From positions 1 through 62,998 of the forward strand of contig NZ_QRNF01000021.1 in the NCBI RefSeq assembly GCF_003474435.1: 62,998 nucleotides of DNA. Reading direction: 5' to 3'. The notes under the pieces were generated by a model. That model was not told the origin of the DNA. It saw only the letters and a program-made list of their open reading frames with translations, and did not search any database. The DNA is from Ruminococcus sp. AF46-10NS (GTDB taxonomy: Bacteria; Bacillota; Clostridia; Lachnospirales; Lachnospiraceae). Positions 8,071 through 14,855 of this stretch are shown in pieces; the first letter of the stretch is position 1, and the number at the start of each line of letters is the position of its first letter. Both the position numbers and the translations under genes were made by a program.

Positions 8071-9246
8071 AGACCTTCGTATTTCTCCTCTAAGAAATAT
8101 CTTAACAGGTATATCGATGTTTGTAGGAATTATTGCAATGATTAGTTCTGTCTTGGTGGGAACGCTTGGTAAAGAATATTTGATTTCTGTCAATGCACAG
8201 ATGTATGGATGGAGTCCTACATATTCTTTTTCAATTACAGGATCAGATTTTCAAGATACCATTAAAATGGAGAATTTTTTTCGAGAAATTTACAATACTG
8301 ATCATTTTGTGGCTGTTACCTTTTCCATGCTGGAAGAGATAACAGTTGCTCCAGTAGCGTCTGTCTCTTCTCTACAAGACATAAGTGACACTGTTTACAA
8401 AAAGACTGTACCCGTAGATGTTGTTTTTACTACAAGCACATATAACAAAATCTATAATTTGCCTATGTCATCAGGGGATTGGTTTGATTCTTCGGAAATA
8501 AATAAAACTCTGTGCATGGTAGTAAATAAAGCAGCACAGAATTATTTTGATACTTCATATGCTGTTGGAAATGTAGAAAGTAGTCTTTCATTAACACCAT
8601 TTAATGTGGTAGGTACTGTGAATGACGGGACAGATATACCAACTGTATATCTTGACGCCCATTCAATAGAACTACTTGTTCCGAATATGTGGAAAGTAAA
8701 AAATGCAACTGTTCATTGGCATTCAGAAGCGGGAATTACCATGAGACAGATGTATTCGTCATTACATGACATTTTAGAAGATACAATAGGAGGAAATTTG
8801 GATATCATAGGGAAAAGTGATATTGGAGATACTTATAATTCCGTACTTTCTGTACTTCAATTAGGACTTTTGGTAACATCATTTTTATTGTTATTTGTTT
8901 CTGTATTAGGACAAATTAACATAGGGTTATCATCCTTGGAACAACGTACTCACGAATTACTAATTAGACGGGCGATTGGCGCTTCTCGTGCGAATATTGT
9001 TACTTTAGTGTTAGGCGCACAATTAACTATATCAGTGTTTGTTTGTATTGTTTCAATCCTGATATCCTTTTTCTTGGTTCAAGGCATGGGGTTATTTCTG
9101 CCTGTGGATTCTCCCGTAGCGCACTGGAATATCCTATTCTTTCGGCAGTGGTAGCTGTTATAACATCCGTTGTTGTAGCGTTGCTTGGAGGACTATTGCC
9201 AGCGTTAAAAGCTGCAAAGCTTGAACCTGCATTGGCGCTTAGATAA
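8051..9246 (+). pseudogene. MacB-like ABC permease with a frameshift near its C-terminus
   Basis: GTG start at 8051 with GGAGG seven bases upstream. The protein has one N-terminal membrane helix (LTGISMFVGIIAMISSVLVG), a ~230-residue extracellular MacB-type domain, then the FtsX/MacB permease domain (QRTHELLIRRAIGASRANIV; helices following). At about 9122 the frame shifts: one reading stops at 9154, while the homologous last ~40 residues (EYPILSAVVAVITSVVVALL, ending AAKLEPALALR) continue in the -1 frame to 9246. Restoring one base between 9121 and 9124 joins them. As written, the last transmembrane helices are lost, so the exporter would be dead unless this is a sequence error. Confidence 0.85.
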
Positions 9247-9275
9247 AATAAATTTTATAAAATTGGAGGAAAAAC

Positions 9276-9767
9276 ATGAAAATATTATCTATGAAAACAA
9301 CGATTTTTTTAGGAGCAATGCTTTCTTTATTGGTATGTCTGATGTTTACAGGTTGTTCAAATTCTGAAACAAATTCTACTTCAAGAGGACTCACGGATTT
9401 TGCACACATTGAAGAAGAATATCTTGCAACCATTGACAGTTTGAATTGGCCTGATGGCATTACACTTCCTGATAAACTGGAAGATGAAGATACAGGAGCT
9501 TCCTTTCAGGTTGGTTATGGAGAAACGAGAGCTTCTTATTTGTGGGAATATTCATGGATGAAAGAATGGCTTGATACTTATAATACAGATCCAGAGCGAG
9601 CCGAAAAAGCATTAGAAGAATTGGAAAAAGCCTTCGACATGCCATATATGGGAATAGACCGGTGTGATGACGCAACTCGTAATTATTTGCGCGAAAATAT
9701 AGATAAAGCAAAATTAGGTGACCCCTCTGGATTTACAGAAAGTATAAGAGCAAATTATGCCAATTAG
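9276..9767 (+). CDS. small secreted lipoprotein, function unknown
   Basis: 163 residues. A signal with lipobox LMFTGC (Cys about residue 27) precedes a polar acidic mature part rich in Trp/Tyr (WEYSWMKEWLDTYN) and helices. TTGGAGGAAAAAC precedes the ATG. I do not recognise the family. Its place between the ABC transporter and the DD-carboxypeptidase in one apparent operon suggests an immunity or accessory lipoprotein that binds the target compound at the membrane surface; that is inference from context only. Confidence 0.75.
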   Translation: MKILSMKTTIFLGAMLSLLVCLMFTGCSNSETNSTSRGLTDFAHIEEEYLATIDSLNWPDGITLPDKLEDEDTGASFQVGYGETRASYLWEYSWMKEWLDTYNTDPERAEKALEELEKAFDMPYMGIDRCDDATRNYLRENIDKAKLGDPSGFTESIRANYAN

Positions 9768-9811
9768 ATTTACCTATTAAATCTGACTGATTACTGTCGG
9801 AGGTGCAATTT

Positions 9812-10771
9812 ATGAAAAGAAAATACAAGAGAAGGACGTCTCGTTTCGGAATATTTTTTGTTTTCCTTACTGCTGTAACGATAGCAGGTGTATTTTTCAT
9901 ACCGTGGGCAATGAAACCTGACAATTTTCGCAATGAGAAGAATAAAATCAACTCTTGGCTGAATGGAATTTTCTTTCAAGATTTTTATAATGCAAAATCC
10001 CTCATATTAGTTGACCTTTCTAATGACAATATATTTATTTCAAAGCGAGAAAACGAGCAACAGCTTCCTGCCAGCTTAGCCAAATTATTTGTCATTGAAT
10101 ACGCAGCAACACTTGCGGATTTAGATAGTATTGTTCCTGCAAATTATGAAGCAATCCAATTAACTAAACCTGGTTCATCTGTTGCGAATATAGACGCGAA
10201 AAAATATTTTCTCCACAATTTGTTTGCTGCCATGTTGGTTCCATCTGGAAATGACGCTGCTTATGTAGTCGCGGATTATTGTGGTTCTATTCTTTCACCA
10301 CAAGCTAAGAATAGTCAAGAACGTATTAATGTTTTTATGGAACATCTAAATAATTACTTACAAAATCAAGGGTATGAAAACACAATTTTATATGACCCAA
10401 GCGGATATGATGTCAATGCTCTCACTACCGTTTCAGACCTAAAATCAGTATCTACTCACCTTTTAGAGAAGCAATGGTTTAGAGATATTGTTTCAAAGAG
10501 TAATTATACAGCTACTTTACCTGACGGAAGTACGCAGACATGGAGGAATACTAATACTTTTCTTGACCAAACATCAGAATATTACAATGAAAATGTTAAA
10601 GGTATCAAGACAGGTTCCTTATCTAATGACTATAATTTAGTTGTTCTTTATCAACAACATGGAAAGGAATTTTTAATATGTAGTTTAGGCTCTCAATCGG
10701 ATTCTTCAAGATATGATGATGTGAATTATATTCTTAAAACAATAGATGAATCTGACTATTTAACTAAATGA
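9812..10771 (+). CDS. membrane-anchored serine D-alanyl-D-alanine carboxypeptidase (S11)
   Basis: 319 residues from ATG 9812 (GGAGG eight bases upstream). One N-terminal membrane anchor (about 12-34), then a penicillin-binding-type serine peptidase with all three motifs: S88-x-x-K91 (ASLAK), S145-G-N147 and K266-T-G268 (GIKTGS). It would trim the terminal D-Ala from peptidoglycan pentapeptides. It is not the zinc VanY/VanX type, but a DD-carboxypeptidase under a VanRS-like system has the same logic: removing the D-Ala-D-Ala target of a lipid II binding antibiotic. It is the last gene of the cargo; a terminator follows at 10847. Confidence 0.85.
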   Translation: MKRKYKRRTSRFGIFFVFLTAVTIAGVFFIPWAMKPDNFRNEKNKINSWLNGIFFQDFYNAKSLILVDLSNDNIFISKRENEQQLPASLAKLFVIEYAATLADLDSIVPANYEAIQLTKPGSSVANIDAKKYFLHNLFAAMLVPSGNDAAYVVADYCGSILSPQAKNSQERINVFMEHLNNYLQNQGYENTILYDPSGYDVNALTTVSDLKSVSTHLLEKQWFRDIVSKSNYTATLPDGSTQTWRNTNTFLDQTSEYYNENVKGIKTGSLSNDYNLVVLYQQHGKEFLICSLGSQSDSSRYDDVNYILKTIDESDYLTK

Positions 10772-10846
10772 TTTCATCTGCCGGACGACGGCAAAAGAAA
10801 AAAAGCCGTCGCAGAGCAGACACATTTTCACGCGCCTACTCTATTT

Positions 10847-10882
10847 CGGCGGCTTTGATTATCAGAGCCGCCGTTTCTTTTT
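10847..10882 (+). terminator. terminator of the cargo operon
   Basis: cggcggct (10847-10854) pairs perfectly with agccgccg (10866-10873), followed by TTTCTTTTT. Confidence 0.85.
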
Positions 10883-10922
10883 ATCCATCTAAATTCCAAC
10901 GACGACCCTCTACCATGTAAAG

Positions 10923-11060
10923 GCATGGCGGCTTTAGGAGGTAGCCGCCATGCACTTATCAACTTATCGACACAAATCGACATTCCCCCAATTATCAAAA
11001 AAAGTCTATCCCCTGCAACGGGGTATTTCGGGCATAAAGATGAACAATCACATCATCTAA
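10923..11060 (+). CDS. possible 36-residue peptide with its ribosome site in a hairpin loop
   Basis: An 11-bp perfect stem (10923-10933 with 10943-10953) presents TTAGGAGGT as its loop. The ATG at 10950 lies in the 3' arm and opens a 36-codon frame to a TAA at 11058-11060. The peptide is basic and polar and matches no family I know. It could be a regulated leader peptide or the remains of the integrase upstream region, since the integrase fragment starts 14 bases later. No gene is certain here. Confidence 0.3.
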
Positions 11061-11073
11061 ATACTTTTTATGT

Positions 11074-11703
11074 TTGCGTTGGCGCAATGTGGATTTGGAG
11101 AACAACACCTTTGATGTTACCGAGCAGCTACCTTTCAAGGTACCGCCAAAAACAAAAGTCATTGAAGAAATGGCACCGCCGAAATCCAACGGCAGAAAGC
11201 TACCCATTACGGAGCTTGCCCGCCCGTTCTTCCTCAAACAGCTTGCCATGCAGGAAGTACAGAAAGAACAGGCAGCAAAAGACGGAAAGCCTTACTATGA
11301 CAATGACCTTGTTGTAGCAAAGCCGGACGGCGCACCTATCGCCGCGTCGTGGGTGTCCTCTCAATTTGGAAAGCTGCTTGAAGATTTGGATATGCCGCAC
11401 ATTCGTTTTCACGATTTACGACATACGGCAGCGACCAATATGCACCAACTGACAGGCGACTTCTATACGGTTGGCGAAGTCTTGGGGCATACGCTTGCGG
11501 GTATCGGCGCGTCGCTTGGGCTTTCCATGAACTTTGAAGCTGTTACCGCCCGTTATGTGGACGTGCGGCTTGAACGAAAAAAAGAAGTTTTGGACGCTTA
11601 CCATAGCGCGGTGGAAAAAGCAGCCCCGGAGAAACCAAAGGAAGCCGAGCCGAAAAAAGGAAAACGGGCAGCAAAGAAAAAACACAGCGAAATAGACCTT
11701 TAA
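11074..11703 (+). pseudogene. tyrosine recombinase (integrase), C-terminal catalytic fragment
   Basis: Catalytic-domain residues of a Tn1549/Tn916-class integrase: a strand-turn RWRNVDLENN start, an EMAPPKSNGRKLPIT segment, HDLRH box with H and R, VLGHTLAGIGASL and the TARYVDV tyrosine, then a Lys-rich tail. The N-terminal arm-binding and core-binding domains and the first catalytic Arg (TGLR-type motif) are missing; about 200 residues are lost upstream. The nearest start would be a TTG at 11074. It cannot be an active recombinase as it stands. It marks the right end of element 1. Confidence 0.85.
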
Positions 11704-11757
11704 CCGCTGTATCTCTTTACTGCTCTTTACAACCTTTTATATGCCCGCGTGGAATTT

Positions 11758-11779
11758 GGGCACCATTTGGGCACCATTT
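11758..11779 (+). repeat. tandem 11-bp repeats GGGCACCATTT, right end
   Basis: Two exact head-to-tail copies (11758-11768 and 11769-11779), 54 bp after the integrase stop. The same 11-mer is at 564-574. Short direct repeats just past an integrase gene are typical of arm-type sites. Confidence 0.6.
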
Positions 11780-11813
11780 ACGGAAAAAGCACCATGAAAA
11801 CAGAGGGTAAAAG

Positions 11814-11865
11814 AAACGCCGACAACTCACAAAAACGTAGTGTTCATGCGGGTTTTCGGCGTTTT
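11814..11865 (+). terminator. terminator downstream of the integrase fragment
   Basis: aaacgccga (11814-11822) pairs with tcggcgttt (11856-11864), a long loop between them, followed by a T-containing tail. 11866-12057 holds nothing I can identify. Confidence 0.55.
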
Positions 11866-12057
11866 CCTATCCCTTAACGGGCTTCTATTCATCTTGTGCG
11901 AGAGAGAAAAATTCTACTATTTTTTATAGTATATTTCAATATATGACTCCTTGGAAATTTTCCTGATGAACGTAGAAATGACAGAGAAGTAAAAATGGTA
12001 AGCGTACTTGAAAAATGGCAGAATAACAAGATATAGCATTCTATGCGCTGTATTTTA

Positions 12058-12086
12058 TTGACGAATTCAATATATTGTGTTACCAT
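12058..12086 (+). promoter_or_regulatory. promoter of the element 2 leader
   Basis: TTGACG (12058-12063), 17-bp spacer, TACCAT (12081-12086). It lies about 110 bp before a strong terminator. Confidence 0.5.
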
Positions 12087-12092
12087 ATAAAT

Positions 12093-12233
12093 GGATTATT
12101 TTTTATGCATGGTTTGCCACGCAGTAAAGTTTTTTGTTCCGGATATGCTGTTCCGGGAGCAACATTTAGGCGAAGGCCTTTTATCAATAGGAAGACATCA
12201 AAAATCAAAAGAAGATTTTTGGTGTCTTTTTTT
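12093..12233 (+). ncRNA. short leader RNA ending in an intrinsic terminator
   Basis: From the predicted start near 12093 to the terminator at 12193-12233 runs about 140 nt without a good reading frame but with internal hairpin potential (for example ccgga/ttccgg near 12139-12157). It ends about 100 bp before the first island gene. Either a free small RNA or a transcription attenuator that governs the island operon. The ends are inferred. Confidence 0.4.
12193..12233 (+). terminator. strong rho-independent terminator
   Basis: 14-bp stem with one G-T pair: 12193-12206 (agacatcaaaaatc) with 12214-12227, followed by a run of T to 12233. It stands before, not after, an operon. Confidence 0.8.
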
Positions 12234-12335
12234 GTTGCCCAAAAACGAAATGTGGGGTGTACAAAAAACAGGAAGGGAGGAAATATAAAATAATCCATAA
12301 AAGATGAACAGGAAAATCAAAAAAGGAGGCAGAAT

Positions 12336-12755
12336 ATGGGACAGGATATATGCATTCGAAAAGATGAAAAACCATTGGGATATGACTGGGAATGTGGACA
12401 TGAGGAATTATATGTCAGAGTGAATATGTACTACAACGGATCCCTGTATGTCGGATTATGGCAAAAGCAAAAGGAATGTGAGAAAAAGCTGGAATTATTC
12501 GGAGACCTTACAATTGGAGTTATGGGATTCCTAAGACCGGGGCAGGCAATAATCTCGGATTGCGGAGCAAAAGCAAAGGTTGCGTTTATTGAGAAGTATA
12601 AACTCGGAAAAGTTGTAGGTAAGAGGAAAATCAATTATGGCAGCTATTATGTTGCAGAGTTTAATCTTGCACGACTTGCACAGCTCGATCCAGAAGGTAC
12701 GGAAAGATATCTGCTCGAAAATGGTCTTGATCAAAAAGAATTTAAAGCAGATTAG
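12336..12755 (+). CDS. DUF4313-like small protein
   Basis: 139 residues. The layout MYYNGSLYVGLW, then a GDLTIGV strand, FIEKYKLGK and YYVAEFNLARLAQLDPEGTE resembles DUF4313 proteins of Clostridial mobile elements, in which the same blocks occur in the same order. AAAGGAGG precedes the ATG. No enzymatic motif or membrane segment. First gene of the island operon. The DUF assignment is by eye and moderate. Confidence 0.6.
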   Translation: MGQDICIRKDEKPLGYDWECGHEELYVRVNMYYNGSLYVGLWQKQKECEKKLELFGDLTIGVMGFLRPGQAIISDCGAKAKVAFIEKYKLGKVVGKRKINYGSYYVAEFNLARLAQLDPEGTERYLLENGLDQKEFKAD

Positions 12756-12800
12756 GGTAAAGAGGTACATTTGAAAACCAGGCAATAAAGGTGGTGCGGC

Positions 12801-13136
12801 ATGAAAGACGACGAATATAAGGGATATTACTGTCTGCTGATTGCAATCCTGTGCAATTTGAATGCAGCGGAAGCCAGCACAATGTACGAATACGGACCAG
12901 ATCATCCGCTTTGCCGGAAAATCCTGAAAAAGAAAGTTCGGAAACCGTCCATAAAAAAGCTCAAGGAATCAGAAATGGCAGCGGCTATGAAGGCTCTTCT
13001 TGATCAGGGATACAGCCAGGATGCAGTATCGGAAGCATTTCAGTGTTTTCCATCTACGGTCAGGCGCAGAGTAAGAAAATTAACAGAAAGGAAGGAAACG
13101 AATGACAGATCAGAAATTGATTGCAGGAATATTTAA
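12801..13136 (+). CDS. small protein with C-terminal helix-turn-helix
   Basis: 111 residues. The N-terminal half is uncharacterised (cysteines at about 12, 18 and 38). The C-terminal half reads as a helix-turn-helix: ALLDQGYSQDAVSEAFQCFP then STVRRRVRKLTERK, a resolvase or sigma-like recognition helix. GGTGGTGCGGC is the ribosome region. It overlaps the next gene by 35 bases. Probably a DNA-binding regulator of the island; the family is not recognised. Confidence 0.6.
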   Translation: MKDDEYKGYYCLLIAILCNLNAAEASTMYEYGPDHPLCRKILKKKVRKPSIKKLKESEMAAAMKALLDQGYSQDAVSEAFQCFPSTVRRRVRKLTERKETNDRSEIDCRNI

Positions 13137-13515
13137 TGATTTTTTAGGACTTTATACGGGTAAAATTCAGACCGGTATCCGTCCTTTGATTGAAAAATAT
13201 AAAAACCATCCCATGCTGATGGGACTCCTCTCCAATTTGGATGAAGCGGCAAAGATTCAGGCACCGAAAGCCATGAAAGAAATCTATTCTTTCTATAAGG
13301 AATATCGTGGCAGGGATCTGGAAGATGCTGACTGGAAGGAACTGACAGAAAAAGCCCGCCAGATCAGTGCAGGATGGGAGGAAAATGAATGGGTTCGCCG
13401 TATTGTACTGGAAATGATCAGCCTTTTGGATTCTGATGATGCAGAGAGACGCAGGATTGCATTGGAAGTAGAAAAAGAAATGGAAGCGGCTGAACAGAAG
13501 ATGAATGCGGCATAA
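13102..13515 (+). CDS. helical hypothetical protein
   Basis: 137 residues, almost entirely amphipathic helix, with acidic segments (WKELTEKARQI, VEKEMEAAEQKMNAA). No membrane helix or motif. AGAAAGGAAGG precedes the start, inside the end of the previous gene. Likely a scaffolding or accessory protein of the element; I cannot name the family. Confidence 0.6.
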   Translation: MTDQKLIAGIFNDFLGLYTGKIQTGIRPLIEKYKNHPMLMGLLSNLDEAAKIQAPKAMKEIYSFYKEYRGRDLEDADWKELTEKARQISAGWEENEWVRRIVLEMISLLDSDDAERRRIALEVEKEMEAAEQKMNAA

Positions 13516-13582
13516 AAAGCAGGCAGAGGCAGGAGATTTTTTCTTCTGCCTCATGTTTTTATCAGGAAAGAAGGGACCGATT

Positions 13583-14301
13583 ATGTTAAATGAGATCATA
13601 AAAACTGCAGAAGAATTAAATACAGCAGCATTGCATTACCGCCAGAGTGGGAATATGGATGGTGTGCGGGAACTTGCCAAAGCACATGCAGTTTCCAAAA
13701 AACAGACAGAGGAATTTATTCAAGGCAGCCGCTACCGGCTGGTTGATATACCGATTGAGGAAAGAAAGTTTGCGAATGCGTCTGAAAAACTGCGTGCAGA
13801 AATGTTTGCCTTAAAGGATGCAGGCTTTGCGGACATCATAGGACAGTATCTTGTAAATCTTGCCAAAACGGATTCTGCTTTAGATGCACAGGTGTTAAAA
13901 AAACATAAGATGCTTCAGAGATGTTTGGATTATGTGACGCAAAAAGCCTACAACATTGCACTGGAGGGAGCGAAAAAAAAGGGAGAGAACGGCATCGGGC
14001 CAATACAGGCCTGGCACTCTCCGGCGACCAGGTTTTTCCCTGGGTACTTGAATATTATGCGAAAGATGATGAAAGAGAAATAGCAGAAAAAGAGCAGGAA
14101 GAAAAGAAAAAGATTCAAAAGGAATGGGATTCGGTAAATAAGAGAACGAAAACAATACCGAAAAACCAGGGGACAAAGAAAGATTCCGAGGTGCATCCCA
14201 AAGAAGCAGCGGAGCAGGAAGAAAAGCATATCAGCAAGAAAAAATCAAAAGATTCCGGGCAGATGTCCTTGTTTGACATGATGCAGCCGAAAGAGAGTTA
14301 A
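13583..14301 (+). CDS. PcfK-like protein, frame shifted at an A8 run
   Basis: From ATG 13583 the protein reads through a helical core (EKLRAEMFALKDAGFADIIG, KKHKMLQRCLDYVTQKAYN) to GAKKK at about residue 133, then in its own frame to a stop at 14083. The PcfK-type continuation (TGLALSGDQVFPWVLEYYA, a Glu/Lys-rich linker and a C-terminal SGQMSLFDMM) is in the -1 frame and ends at 14301. The switch point is AAAAAAAAG (13973-13981), which in the 0 frame holds the slippery heptamer A AAA AAG, with GGAGGGAG just upstream (13963-13970). Either one A is missing or the ribosome slips. The SLFDM tail is a clamp-binding-like motif. PcfK partners PcfJ in conjugative elements; the function is unclear. 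Confidence 0.65.
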
Positions 14302-14312
14302 AGGAGAAGGAT

Positions 14313-14855
14313 ATGATCGCATATAAAGGATTTCAAAAGGATTTGAAATGTCGGGGCTTTCAGTTTCAGGAGTATGGCATAAATGAAACGGAAAAAGCAA
14401 ACTGTAGACAAAATGGATTTCATTGTGCAGAAAACCCACTGGATTGTCTCTGCTATTATCCGAATTGGAAAAATTCCGTGTATTACATAGTAGATGCATC
14501 AGGGGATTTGGATGAAGATGGAGAAGATTCAAAAATCTCCTGCACAAAGATGCGCCTGTTAAAGAAAATTGAATTGAGAAGCCTGTTATTACACGGAGCT
14601 GCTTACATGTCGAAATATCCAAACCGGAAATGGAACTCCCATGTTGCAAAAGAAAGCGGGACCAGCTGCAACGGATTTTGCATTGTACGTGGAAAAGACC
14701 CCAAAGCCAAAGGACAAAAGGGCGATTTACTGTTACTTTTAAAGGAGCAGCCTGGCAACAGCCAGATCCTGGAAATTGGGGTCATCTGTATCGATGGTCA
14801 GAAATATCCGGAGGAAGCATGGATTGATGTGACTGGAAAGCTGGTGGAGTTATGA
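14313..14855 (+). CDS. DUF7666-like protein
   Basis: 180 residues. It opens with YKGFQKDLKCRGFQFQEYG, then GFHCAENPLDCLCYYP and SKISCTKMRLLKKIELRSLL, the three blocks that mark DUF7666 proteins of phages and elements (usually GFHACEYPLDVFGYY). Function unknown. AAGGAGAAGG lies just before the ATG. The stop overlaps the start of the first PcfJ-like gene (ATGA), indicating coupled translation. Confidence 0.65.
   Translation: MIAYKGFQKDLKCRGFQFQEYGINETEKANCRQNGFHCAENPLDCLCYYPNWKNSVYYIVDASGDLDEDGEDSKISCTKMRLLKKIELRSLLLHGAAYMSKYPNRKWNSHVAKESGTSCNGFCIVRGKDPKAKGQKGDLLLLLKEQPGNSQILEIGVICIDGQKYPEEAWIDVTGKLVEL

Larger units (their letters stand above)
564..11779. mobile_element. decayed Tn1549-like integrative element (element 1)
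   Basis: The limits are approximate. Backbone genes of the Tn1549/CTn class (replication-initiator-like gene, DUF5348, PcfB, relaxase, MobC, XRE regulator, tyrosine integrase) enclose an AT-rich cargo of regulatory, transport and DD-carboxypeptidase genes. Copies of GGGCACCATTT lie at 564-574 and, in tandem, at 11758-11779 just after the integrase; they may be arm-type integrase sites marking the ends. TraG/VirD4, VirB4 and other transfer genes are absent, PcfB and the relaxase are cut at a shared junction near 2.9 kb, and the integrase lacks its N-terminal half. The element therefore looks immobile. The Tn1549 assignment comes from family recognition, not alignment. Confidence 0.7.

Noticed and set aside
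4592..10771. Vancomycin resistance (van) operon
   Set aside because: VanR/VanS-like genes are present, but no vanH, ligase (vanA/B-type) or vanX is found, and the carboxypeptidase is an S11 serine enzyme, not VanY.
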